DNA from: Gemmatimonadota bacterium
GTDB lineage: Bacteria > Gemmatimonadota > Gemmatimonadetes > Gemmatimonadales > GWC2-71-9
DNA length: 40,051 bases
Assembly: GCA_003221995.1 (NCBI GenBank)
Contig: QHUR01000023.1
Location: forward strand, 1 to 40,051
Direction of reading: 5' to 3'
Shown here: positions 9,601 through 16,590 of the stretch, one piece after another
How positions within the stretch are numbered: position 1 is the first letter of the stretch
How the letters are laid out: each line of letters begins with the position of its first letter
Notes under the pieces: model-generated
Database searches by the model: none
What the model was told of the DNA's origin: nothing
Seen by the model: the letters and a program-made list of their open reading frames with translations, nothing else
Position numbers and translations under genes: made by a program

Positions 9601-11321
9601 TGTCTTTGAAACTCCGGCCCTCCGAGCACCAGCCCCACCGCCAGCGCGCGCGCCGCGACCGGGTCGCGCGCGTCCGCCAACTCGTCGCGGATCACGCGTC
9701 TCGTGTTGTCGGACATGGTGCCCCCGAGGATACCGTCGTTCACCGCGGCGATGAGCTGCTCGGCGTCCCCGGTTGCGGGAGCCACTGAGTCGAGGGCGAC
9801 CGTAACCCCCGGGAGCCTGCCGGCAGCGAGCGCGACGGCCACGTTCATGCGGTCGAGCAAGGCGCCGCTGTTCACCCAGGCCTCCTCCCGTTCGGGGTAC
9901 CCGTCCGGCGCGACGTGGCGATAGAGGGGCTGGCCGAGCCGCGCCACGACCTGCGCCAGTCGGGGCGTCGTATCCGGGTCGCCACCCACGGCGCGCACGG
10001 CACTCACGACGAACTCGAGCGGCGTCTTCACCTTGGCCCCGATGTTCTGGGGCGCCCAGAAGTCGGGTCCGCGCACGATCGCCCGCACGACTTCTCGTAT
10101 GTCGCCGCTCGAGCGCTTCCAGGCGGCGACGGCGTCATCCACGCAGCCGTCGGGTGGCTCGTCGTTCACGAGCCGCTGGCACAGCTTGCGGCTCACGTGG
10201 TGCATGGTAGCGGGGAGGCTCGCGAGCAGCTTCAGCAGCCGGACGCCCTCGTCCATCCCGTGGCCCGCCGGGAACCTGACGCCCAGGACCGTCTTCTCAC
10301 CGTAGTCGTGCGCCCAATCGTGGAACTCGAAGCCGCCCCCTTGCTGCGGCCGCTTGATGCTCCACCCGGTGAGGATCCGCGCGACCTCGATAACGTCCTG
10401 CTGGGTGTAGCCCCCGTCTACCCCCAGTGTGTGCAGCTCGAGCAGCTCGCGTGCGTAGTTCTCGTTGATCCCCTTGGGCATCCGCTCGAGGGCGCGCCGT
10501 CGCTGGGAGTCGGCTCGCGCAGGCTCCTGCGAAAACCCCGGGACGTAGCGGCCACGGCTGAACCAGGGACGCGCCTGGAGGCGGGGCCGCGTGAGGGCAG
10601 GCGGCATGGAACCGGGGGCCACGCTCTGCCAGTTATCGAGATAAAAGAGCAGCGCCGGGCTGCGAGCCGCGGCGATCAGCAGGTCCGCGAACTTCCCGAG
10701 CGCGCGTGGGCGGAGCGTCTCCTCGATGTAGGACGGCACGAGCACCCGATCGGCGCCCTTGCCGAAGAACACGTTGAAGTGATTGACCCAGAAGTCGACC
10801 ATGACCTCGTACAGCTGGCGTCGGGACAGCGCGGCACGCACTACGACGAGCTGCTCCACCTCCCCGGCGAGCCGGCGGCCCATCTGCTCCTCCTTGCCGC
10901 CCTGCTGGGCTGGCGGGGCCAGGCTGTCCATCGCGGGCTGTCGGGCGCCCTGCTGCTGACGCTCCCGCCGCTCCTCGCTCGCCGCGGCGTACAGGCGGGC
11001 AAGGTCCCCCGAGTCGTAGCGCAGGATGCGGAACGTGGCGGCCCGCTCGGCCGCAAGCCGATCGTCGAGCTGGTCGGGGGAGAGTTGGCGGTCGATCCAG
11101 TTCATCACGCCGCCCGCCGCCACCGCGTCTACCTCTCCCGGCCGGGGGCCATAGGCGAGGCGGTCGAGAGCGTGCAGTGCGGAGTCGTGGGGCGACAGCT
11201 GAGCGGACAGCCGGACGGTCGGACAGACGGACTGGAACGCCAAGACGAGCGCAGCGAGCACGTGAGCTCGCCGACGCAGTCGATCCGCCCGTCCGACCGT
11301 CCGCCTGTCCGACACTTTCAT
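9597..11321 (-). CDS. DUF1800 domain protein
   Basis: The protein has 574 residues. A signal-peptide-like stretch (AHVLAALVLAFQSVC) lies at residues 19-33, after a basic leader that is itself made of 8-bp repeats. The DUF1800 signatures are LDRLAYGPRPGEVDAV near the mature N-terminus, MVDFWVNHFNVFFGKG (about 170), PKGINENYARELLELHTLGVDGGYTQQDVIEVARILTGWS (about 275-315) and the FWAPQNIGAKVKTPLEFVVSAVRA region. These proteins occur next to DUF1501 genes and are probably exported; their biochemical role is unknown. The ATG lies about seven bases after a TATAAC box with no Shine-Dalgarno, so translation may be leaderless. Given the repeats, the true start could be slightly downstream. Confidence 0.9.
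   Translation of the reverse strand: MKVSDRRTVGRADRLRRRAHVLAALVLAFQSVCPTVRLSAQLSPHDSALHALDRLAYGPRPGEVDAVAAGGVMNWIDRQLSPDQLDDRLAAERAATFRILRYDSGDLARLYAAASEERRERQQQGARQPAMDSLAPPAQQGGKEEQMGRRLAGEVEQLVVVRAALSRRQLYEVMVDFWVNHFNVFFGKGADRVLVPSYIEETLRPRALGKFADLLIAAARSPALLFYLDNWQSVAPGSMPPALTRPRLQARPWFSRGRYVPGFSQEPARADSQRRRALERMPKGINENYARELLELHTLGVDGGYTQQDVIEVARILTGWSIKRPQQGGGFEFHDWAHDYGEKTVLGVRFPAGHGMDEGVRLLKLLASLPATMHHVSRKLCQRLVNDEPPDGCVDDAVAAWKRSSGDIREVVRAIVRGPDFWAPQNIGAKVKTPLEFVVSAVRAVGGDPDTTPRLAQVVARLGQPLYRHVAPDGYPEREEAWVNSGALLDRMNVAVALAAGRLPGVTVALDSVAPATGDAEQLIAAVNDGILGGTMSDNTRRVIRDELADARDPVAARALAVGLVLGGPEFQRQ
11204..11232 (+). repeat. 8-bp tandem repeat (CGGACGGT type), left arm of inverted repeat
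   Basis: The units CGGACAGC, CGGACGGT, CGGACAGA and CGGAC run in phase. The first 21 bases match the reverse complement of 11291-11311 with one mismatch. The array lies in the signal-peptide codons of the DUF1800 gene (SVCPTVRLSAQ). Confidence 0.85.
11288..11313 (-). repeat. 8-bp tandem repeat (CGGACGGT type), right arm of inverted repeat
   Basis: On the minus strand CGGACAGG, CGGACGGT and CGGACGGG run in phase just after the DUF1800 start codon, encoding SDRRTVGRAD. Together with 11204-11224 this forms an inverted repeat with 21-bp arms (20 matches) and a loop of about 66 bases. The transcript's 5' end could fold into a strong hairpin. Confidence 0.85.
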
Positions 11322-11362
11322 GCGGTTATATTGACGAGTCGCCCCGGAAGGAAGTTAAGCGC

Positions 11363-13252
11363 GTGACCGCGCCGCCGCGTTTTGTCTCCCACGGGATGCT
11401 GCCCAGGCCCCGGAGCCTCCTGACGCAGGGGGACGGCAAGCCGCCCAGCTGGGGGCAGCGGCTGGAAGCGCTCAAGTACGTCCCGCCCCTGCTGCGACTC
11501 GTGTACCAGACGCACCGCGGCTACACGGTCGCGATCCTCGCGCTCCGCGCCATCCGGTCCTTCGTCCCCCTGGCGGTCCTATGGATCGGCAAGCTCATCA
11601 TTGATGGCGTGATCGGGGCTGCTCGGGCGCGCACCGGGGGTGTGCCCGTGGACTGGTGGCACCTCGGCGGGCTCGTGGGGCTCGAGCTCGGGATCGCCAT
11701 CGCCGGCGAGGGGCTGGCGCGGCTCTCCTCGCTACTCGAGAGCCTCTTGGGCGACCTGTTCTCGAATCGCATCAGCGTGCGCCTGATGCAGCACGCCGCC
11801 ACGCTCGACCTCGCCCAGTACGAGGACGCCGAGACCTACGATCATCTGGAGCGCGCCCGGCGCCAGACCGTGGGGCGGCTCGGGCTGATCGCCCTGCTGC
11901 TCTCCACGGTGCAAGACTTCGTCACGCTGGTCCTGCTCGGGGGGGTCCTGGCGGTGCAGCTGCCGTGGCTCCTGCTGCTGCTGGTCGTCGCCGTGCTGCC
12001 GTCGTTCCTGGGCGAGACGCACTACGCGGCCCTCGGGTACTCGCTGCTCTTCCAGTGGACTCCCGAGCGGCGCTTGCTCGATTACCTGCGCTACGTCGGT
12101 GCATCGGACGAGATGGCGAAGGAGGTGAAACTCTTCAGCCTCTCCGACTTCCTCGTCGGCCGCTACGCGAAACTGTCCGACGAGTTCTACGAGGCGAACA
12201 AGCGACTGGCGGTGAAGCGCAACCTGGTCTCGACGCTGTTCGTGACGATCGGGACGTTGGGCTACTACGGCGCCTACGCCGTCACGATCTACCTCACCGT
12301 CTTGGGACGGTTCACCATCGGCGCGCTGACGTTCCTCGCCGGGTCCTTTCGTCAGAGCCGCGACCTGATCCAGCGCATCCTGCTCTCCGTGTCGCAGGTG
12401 TTCGAGCAGAGCCTGTACCTCTCGGACCTATTCACCTTCTTCGACGTGCGGCCCCGGGTCACGTCGCAGCCCGGCGCGCGGCCCGTGCCCGCGCCGATCC
12501 GGCGCGGGTTCGAGTTCCAGGGCGTCGGCTTCCGCTATCCCGGGTCGGATCGCTGGGCCGTGCGGAACCTCGGGTTCCTGTTCGAGCCGGGCGAGCGCAT
12601 CGCCCTCGTGGGCGAGAACGGGGCGGGAAAGACGACGCTGGTGAAGCTGCTCGCACGCCTGTACGACCCCGATGAAGGGCGCATCCTGCTCGACGGCGTG
12701 GACCTGCGGGAGTACGATCTGGACAGTCTGCGCCGGAACATCGGCGTGATCTTCCAGGACTTCGTGCGCTACGACTTCGTCCTGAAAGAGAACATCGGCG
12801 TGAGCCAGGTGGACGCGCTGAGCGACGAGGCACGGGTGCGCGAGGCGGCGCGGCGCAGCCTGGCGGACTCGGTGGCCGCCCGTCTCGAGCGGGGCTACGA
12901 CCAGATGCTGGGCCGGCGGTTCGACGGGGGCGTCGACCTGTCGGGGGGCGAGTGGCAGAAGGTGGCGCTGGGCCGGGCGTACATGCGCGAGGCGCAGGTT
13001 CTGATCCTTGACGAGCCCACGGCGTCGCTCGACGCGCGGGCGGAGTACGAGGTGTTCCTGCGGTTCGCGGAGCTCACGCAGGGCCGAATGGCCGTGCTGA
13101 TCTCGCACCGCTTCTCCACGGTGCGGATGGCCGACCGCATTCTCGTGCTGCAAGGGGGCGAGCTGGTGGACCAGGGGACGCACGGGGAGCTCGTGGCGCG
13201 AGGCGGGCTGTACGCCGAGTTGTTCTCCCTCCAGGCGGCCGGGTACCGCTGA
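11363..13252 (+). CDS. ABC-type exporter, fused permease and ATPase half-transporter
   Basis: The protein has 629 residues from a GTG with GGAAGGAAG nine bases upstream; a longer upstream frame overlaps the DUF1800 gene and is less likely. The N-terminal half has about six membrane segments (for example AILALRAIRSFVPLAVLWIGKLIIDGV and LLLLLVVAVLPSFLG). The ATPase half is complete: Walker A GENGAGKTT (about 416), Q-loop IFQDF, signature LSGGEWQKVALGRA (about 525), Walker B VLILDEPTASLD (about 547) and H-loop SHRFSTVRMADRI (about 582). It is a type IV (MsbA-like) half-transporter that should work as a dimer. The substrate is unknown. Peptide export for the nearby 16495-13717 cluster is possible but only by proximity. 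No peptidase C39 domain is present. Confidence 0.93.
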   Translation: MTAPPRFVSHGMLPRPRSLLTQGDGKPPSWGQRLEALKYVPPLLRLVYQTHRGYTVAILALRAIRSFVPLAVLWIGKLIIDGVIGAARARTGGVPVDWWHLGGLVGLELGIAIAGEGLARLSSLLESLLGDLFSNRISVRLMQHAATLDLAQYEDAETYDHLERARRQTVGRLGLIALLLSTVQDFVTLVLLGGVLAVQLPWLLLLLVVAVLPSFLGETHYAALGYSLLFQWTPERRLLDYLRYVGASDEMAKEVKLFSLSDFLVGRYAKLSDEFYEANKRLAVKRNLVSTLFVTIGTLGYYGAYAVTIYLTVLGRFTIGALTFLAGSFRQSRDLIQRILLSVSQVFEQSLYLSDLFTFFDVRPRVTSQPGARPVPAPIRRGFEFQGVGFRYPGSDRWAVRNLGFLFEPGERIALVGENGAGKTTLVKLLARLYDPDEGRILLDGVDLREYDLDSLRRNIGVIFQDFVRYDFVLKENIGVSQVDALSDEARVREAARRSLADSVAARLERGYDQMLGRRFDGGVDLSGGEWQKVALGRAYMREAQVLILDEPTASLDARAEYEVFLRFAELTQGRMAVLISHRFSTVRMADRILVLQGGELVDQGTHGELVARGGLYAELFSLQAAGYR

Positions 13253-13307
13253 GCCGGCGGGCGCGCGTCCCGATCGGCGACTATCTTTGCGGGCACGGGA
13301 GGTCACC

Positions 13308-13709
13308 ATGCGTACGGTCGCTCTGACGGTGCTCAGCCTGTCCGTCGCGACGCTTGCGGGCCAGTCGCCGCTCGCGGCCCAGCGGCGGAGCAACGTGCTC
13401 ACGGCTGAAGAGATCCAGCGCGCGAACGTCGGCTCGGCGTACGACGCAGTCCAGACGCTGCGGCCACGCTGGCTCCAAGGGCCCAGAGAACTCAACCGCA
13501 TGCCGGCCAACGCGGAGGAGTCGGCTCGCCCGGCCGGAATCTCCGTCTACGTCAACGAGGTGTCCATGGGCGGCGTGGACTATCTCAAGGAGATCCCGGC
13601 CGCCATGGTCGTCGAGCTGCGTTGGTTGAGCTCGTTCGAGGCCGCTAACCGCTTCGGTCCCACGGAGGGCCAGTCCGCGATCGTCGTCACGCTGAAGCGT
13701 GGGGGCTAG
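13308..13709 (+). CDS. Small secreted TonB-plug-like protein
   Basis: The protein has 134 residues from an ATG preceded by GGGAGG. Residues 1-25 are a signal peptide (VALTVLSLSVATLAG, then AAQ). The mature part reads like a minimal TonB-receptor plug: LTAEEIQRANVGSAYDAVQTLRPRWL, then GISVYVNEVSMGGVDYLKEIPAAMVVELRWLSSFEAANRFG and AIVVTLKRGG. There is no barrel domain. Small proteins of this kind are, from general knowledge, abundant in Gemmatimonadota. Their function is unknown. A TATCTT box at 13282-13287 may be its -10. It converges on the DUF692-partner gene with a 7-base gap. Confidence 0.75.
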   Translation: MRTVALTVLSLSVATLAGQSPLAAQRRSNVLTAEEIQRANVGSAYDAVQTLRPRWLQGPRELNRMPANAEESARPAGISVYVNEVSMGGVDYLKEIPAAMVVELRWLSSFEAANRFGPTEGQSAIVVTLKRGG

Positions 13710-13716
13710 CGCCGAG

Positions 13717-14493
13717 CTAGCTTCCCGTCGAAAACCGCACGGCGCCGAGCTCAACGAGCCCGTGCAGCGTCTGCTCCAGTTCGCGGACCTCAAGCCCCGC
13801 GCCGTGGGCCAGCTCCGCCAGTGTCTTGCGCCCATCGGCGAGCCCGAGCAGGGCTGCGATCGCGTCCGTGCTGCGCGCGACCGCCACGCGCCCGCGCGGT
13901 GAGCGTGCCACGAGCAGTTTGGTGGACCGTGCCGGCGCCTGTGGTACCTCGCTCCACGGCCGCAACAGCTCCGGCAGCACGACCGGCAGATCGTAGGCGA
14001 GCTCCAGGAGGACCGTCCCCTCCACCGTTTCCGGCGCGGACCATTCCCCACTCCCCGCGCCTTCGCCCCCGCTCTCCGGATCCTCTCTCCAGATCCGCGG
14101 ACCCGCTTCCACGACCATCATCGCCGCCTCGTACTGCAGCAGGTCTCCGAGATAACGGATCGCGGCGCCCGCATCGCCCACGTGAGTGACGACGAGCTGC
14201 GCCACGGCCTTCGCCGTCTCCCGGCTGCCGAGCACGATCGACGGCACCAGGGCCTCGAAGCCCGGGCGCGTGAGGACCGCTTCGGGCCTGCGACCCGTGA
14301 CCCGGGCGAGCGCCCGGGAGTACTTGAAGAAGTGGACGACGCGCTCATGGTAGAAGTGCCGCGCGAGGAAGCGCGCGAACCGCTCGACGCGATCGGGGTC
14401 GGCGAGGCCGCGGGTGCGCCACGCGGCGGACTTCCGGTAGGGCGCGTCGGCGAGCGCGCGGATGACGTCGTCCTGCAGTGCGCGGTCGCTCAC
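13717..14493 (-). CDS. DUF692-partner protein with C-terminal winged-helix-like domain (putative RiPP maturation factor)
   Basis: The protein has 258 residues. The start is a GTG overlapping the DUF692 stop by 4 bases (GTGA). Its N-terminal part (RFARFLARHFYHERVVHFFKYSRALARVTGRRPEAVL, VPSIVLGSRETAKAVAQLVVTHV, YLGDLLQYEAAM) is a helical domain resembling partners encoded next to DUF692 enzymes, as MbnC/DUF2063-type proteins are. Residues about 208-258 (AIAALLGLADGRKTLAELAHGAGLEVRELEQTLHGLVELGAV) fit a winged-helix or PqqD-like pattern, the fold that recognises RiPP leader peptides. Family naming is uncertain. From context it is inferred to form a complex with the DUF692 enzyme and present the substrate peptide. 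Confidence 0.65.
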   Translation of the reverse strand: MSDRALQDDVIRALADAPYRKSAAWRTRGLADPDRVERFARFLARHFYHERVVHFFKYSRALARVTGRRPEAVLTRPGFEALVPSIVLGSRETAKAVAQLVVTHVGDAGAAIRYLGDLLQYEAAMMVVEAGPRIWREDPESGGEGAGSGEWSAPETVEGTVLLELAYDLPVVLPELLRPWSEVPQAPARSTKLLVARSPRGRVAVARSTDAIAALLGLADGRKTLAELAHGAGLEVRELEQTLHGLVELGAVRFSTGS

Positions 14494-15278
14494 AGCGTTT
14501 CCCGGATCCGCTCCACGCTCCGGAAGAGCGCCTCCGCCGTGAGTGAAGGCGAGAATGCGTCGAACGTCACCGCCTTCGCCTGAGGGCACCGCGTGACCGC
14601 GTGGGCCAGGAACCCGAGCATCTCGTCCGACGGCTCGGCCGGTGCGATCCAGGGGCCCGCGAGGTCCTTGTCCTCCTCCACGCCCGCTACGTGCAGCTCC
14701 ACGACGCGGTCGAGCGGAAACTCGGCGAGCCAGCGCTCGGGCTTCAGGCCACGGTAATGTGCTTCGAGCCACACGTGGGGCAGATCGAGCAGGAACCCCG
14801 TCTGCGTGGCGTCGAAGAAGCGCCGCAGCCACACCGGTTCAGGCAGCTGGCTGGCCCGCACGTCGAAGAAGCCGGGGATGTTCTCCATCACGAGCGGCTG
14901 ATCGAGCCGCGCCCTCAGGGCGTTGGCGTTGCGGACGAAGCGCTCCAGGAAATCCTCGCTGTAGAGCGGAGGAAAGACGTAGTTCAGGTTGTACGTTCCG
15001 TCCACCGTGTGGAGGCACTGGAAGTGCTCAGCGACCCACGGTGTGCGATACAACTCGGCGAGCGTGCGGGCTCGCTCGATCGAGCGGTCGTCGAGTGGCT
15101 CGGAGAGCTGCCCCAGGTAGTCGTGCAGCAGCAGGGTGTAGCGTGCGCGGATCGCGGGCCAGTGGGGATCGCCAGCCGCCGGCGGGTCGGCCATCGCGAG
15201 GTGGTCGATGCCGTCCGCGCGGACGAGTTCCGCGCCGAGGTGGGGGTTGTAGAAGGCGCCGATCATTAAGGCAGCCAT
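14490..15278 (-). CDS. DUF692 family multinuclear iron-type enzyme (MbnB/TglH/BufB-like)
   Basis: The protein has 262 residues. The start is the ATG overlapping the AKR stop (TAATG); a second ATG four codons later also fits. It has TIM-barrel strands and the conserved polar residues of DUF692: His52 (LLLHDYL), Glu84-His85 (WVAEHFQ), Glu132-Asn133 (VMENIPGF), Asp165 and His168 (FLLDLPHVW), His196 (VELHVAGVEE) and Asp240 (VTFDAF). In characterised relatives (MbnB, TglH, BufB) such residues bind two or three irons that oxidatively rearrange a cysteine of a ribosomal peptide. The sequence is diverged from those and shorter than the usual ~280. Its position between a reductase and a partner protein, downstream of a Cys-containing micro-gene, supports a RiPP role. 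Confidence 0.8.
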   Translation of the reverse strand: MAALMIGAFYNPHLGAELVRADGIDHLAMADPPAAGDPHWPAIRARYTLLLHDYLGQLSEPLDDRSIERARTLAELYRTPWVAEHFQCLHTVDGTYNLNYVFPPLYSEDFLERFVRNANALRARLDQPLVMENIPGFFDVRASQLPEPVWLRRFFDATQTGFLLDLPHVWLEAHYRGLKPERWLAEFPLDRVVELHVAGVEEDKDLAGPWIAPAEPSDEMLGFLAHAVTRCPQAKAVTFDAFSPSLTAEALFRSVERIRETL

Positions 15279-16390
15279 TACCCGGCCATGCCCTCGTCTG
15301 CGAGCTGGTCCACGAACACCTTCACCTGCGCTGCGATCATGGGCTTGTCGCCGCGATCGGTCCACGCCGCCGCGATGGCTTCATAGGCGGTGCGGCCGTC
15401 CAGCCGCTCGACGATGAAGCGCTCCCGCTCGCCCCACGTCGTGGCCTGCCGCATCGCTGCGTCCGTCGCGCGCGCCGGGCGGAACACGTCCGCGACGATC
15501 GCGTCGATCTCAGCCAAGGTGGCGGGTGTCAGGCGTCGGGCGCCGGAGAGATTCTCATCCACCTGACTCGCGTTGCGTGCGCCGGCTAGGACGATGCCGA
15601 CGCCCGGCTGGGCGAGGACCCAGGCGAGCGCCAGGGCCGGGAGAGGCAGCTCGAGCCGTTCGGCGAGGGGCCGCAGTCGCTCGACCACGCGGCGCCGCCG
15701 CTCGAACTCCTGGCCCCGGAACCAATAGATGTTGCGTCGGTGGTCGCCGGCCGGGAACTCGGGCGGCTTGCCATACGTGCCGGCGAGGAGTCCCGAGGCG
15801 AGCGGCCGGTAGGCGAGGAAGGCGAGCCCGCGCTCGCGGCACAGCGGCAGCTCGCGCTGCTCCACGTCGCGGTCGAACAGGTTGTAGGGCCCCTGATAGC
15901 TGGCGAGCGGCGCGAGCTCCGTGGCACGGGCGATCTGCAGATGGGTCGCGTTGCACAACCCGATCGCCAGGGCTTTCCCTTCCTCCTGGAGCTTGAGCAG
16001 CCCCTCGAGCGACCACTCCCAGCGCCCCAGTGCTTCGTGCAGCTGGATGAGGTCCACGTAAGCGCTCGCGAGGCGGCGCAGCGACCCCTCGAGGGAGGCG
16101 CGGGGATCGTCGTGAGGGCCGACCTTCGTCGCGATCGCGACGCGCTCGCGGTGCGCCCGGAGCGCGCGGCCCAGCAGGCGCTCGGACTCGCCGTCGCCGT
16201 AGGTCGGCGCCGTGTCGAAGAACGTGATGCCGCGCTCGAGCGCGCGCCGAATCGCGGATTCGCGTTCGGCCGCATCGCCCGTCGCTCCCCAACTCCGGCC
16301 TCCTACCGCCCACGCGCCGAACCCGAGGCGCGGCTCGGACGTTATGAAACGCGGAGGGGGCCCGACGTCAGGCCGGGCCCCCGGGCGCAT
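15278..16390 (-). CDS. Aldo/keto reductase with C-terminal PqqD/RRE-like extension
   Basis: The protein has 370 residues. The ATG lies 12 bases after the micro-gene stop, with GAGGGAG upstream; no other in-frame start exists before the conserved domain. Residues about 20-300 are an AKR barrel: GFGAWAVGG, the catalytic Asp and Tyr in FFDTAPTYG, Lys in IATKVG and His in DLIQLHEA, then VGIVLAGARNASQVDENL, the NADPH-binding end. After the normal family end, about 60 extra residues follow; 320-370 (FIVERLDGRTAYEAIAAAW, then KVFVDQLADEG) match the hydrophobic pattern of PqqD-like RiPP recognition elements. The AKR assignment is firm; the RRE assignment is inference from pattern. It would reduce a carbonyl on a peptide or precursor. 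Confidence 0.85.
   Translation of the reverse strand: MRPGARPDVGPPPRFITSEPRLGFGAWAVGGRSWGATGDAAERESAIRRALERGITFFDTAPTYGDGESERLLGRALRAHRERVAIATKVGPHDDPRASLEGSLRRLASAYVDLIQLHEALGRWEWSLEGLLKLQEEGKALAIGLCNATHLQIARATELAPLASYQGPYNLFDRDVEQRELPLCRERGLAFLAYRPLASGLLAGTYGKPPEFPAGDHRRNIYWFRGQEFERRRRVVERLRPLAERLELPLPALALAWVLAQPGVGIVLAGARNASQVDENLSGARRLTPATLAEIDAIVADVFRPARATDAAMRQATTWGERERFIVERLDGRTAYEAIAAAWTDRGDKPMIAAQVKVFVDQLADEGMAG
16356..16382 (-). promoter_or_regulatory. GC-rich hairpin between micro-gene and AKR coding region
   Basis: A perfect 9-bp stem (GGGGGCCCG with CGGGCCCCC, arms 16356-16364 and 16374-16382) closes a 9-base loop. It lies 21 bases after the micro-gene stop, inside the first AKR codons. 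It has no U-run, so it is more likely a transcript stabiliser or partial attenuator than a full terminator. RiPP precursors often have such a structure after them, making precursor exceed enzymes. Confidence 0.6.
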
Positions 16391-16402
16391 CGAACCGCTC
16401 CC

Positions 16403-16495
16403 TCAGGAGTGGCAGGACGGCTGGAGCTCGCTCGTCTCGACGATCTCGGGACGATGACAGCTGGGGACGAGTTCCGTGGTCTCGATGATCTGCAT
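16403..16495 (-). CDS. 30-residue putative RiPP precursor peptide with two ETxELxPSCH repeats
   Basis: This micro-gene begins at ATG 16495 with AGGAGG (16501-16506) five bases upstream and ends at TGA 16403. The peptide consists of two units with period 15: IIETTELVPSCHR and IVETSELQPSCHS. Nine of 13 positions are identical. The codons for conserved residues differ synonymously (Glu gaa/gag, Pro ccc/ccg, Ser agc/tcc, Cys tgt/tgc, His cat/cac), so the repeat is kept at protein level, not as DNA. A promoter TTGACG-17-TAGGAT lies about 48 bases upstream of the ATG. The AKR-RRE, DUF692 and partner genes follow directly. It is inferred to be the substrate, with Cys13 and Cys28 (and perhaps the His after each) as modification sites. 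No recognisable leader or export signal is present. No family is recognised. Confidence 0.8.
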   Translation of the reverse strand: MQIIETTELVPSCHRPEIVETSELQPSCHS

Positions 16496-16542
16496 CGCTT
16501 CCTCCTGGTAGTTGGACAACAAGGAAGACGGCTGTCTGGTCA

Positions 16543-16571
16543 ATCCTACGGGTTGCCGTCGAACCCGTCAA
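16543..16571 (-). promoter_or_regulatory. Promoter of the putative RiPP operon
   Basis: On the minus strand TTGACG (16571-16566) and TAGGAT (16548-16543) are separated by exactly 17 bases, a good housekeeping sigma match. Transcription would start near 16536, giving a 5' leader of about 40 bases before the micro-gene. Confidence 0.65.
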
Positions 16572-16581
16572 CCGGTAACCT
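16553..16581 (+). promoter_or_regulatory. Candidate promoter of the EgtD-like operon
   Basis: TTGCCG (16553-16558), a 17-base gap and TAACCT (16576-16581) lie just before the ATG at 16591. They overlap the divergent RiPP promoter almost exactly. The transcript would be nearly leaderless. The match is moderate. Confidence 0.4.
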
Positions 16582-16590
16582 CTGAGGCCG

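Noticed and set aside
11363-13252. ABC exporter as the dedicated transporter of the putative RiPP
   Set aside because: It is on the opposite strand, separated by the plug-like gene, and lacks a leader-peptidase domain. Proximity alone is not enough.
16297-16312. TACCGCC-type repeat copy in the AKR gene
   Set aside because: The codons encode the conserved AKR AVGG segment, so similarity to the 10-bp family may be chance; kept only as a possible copy.
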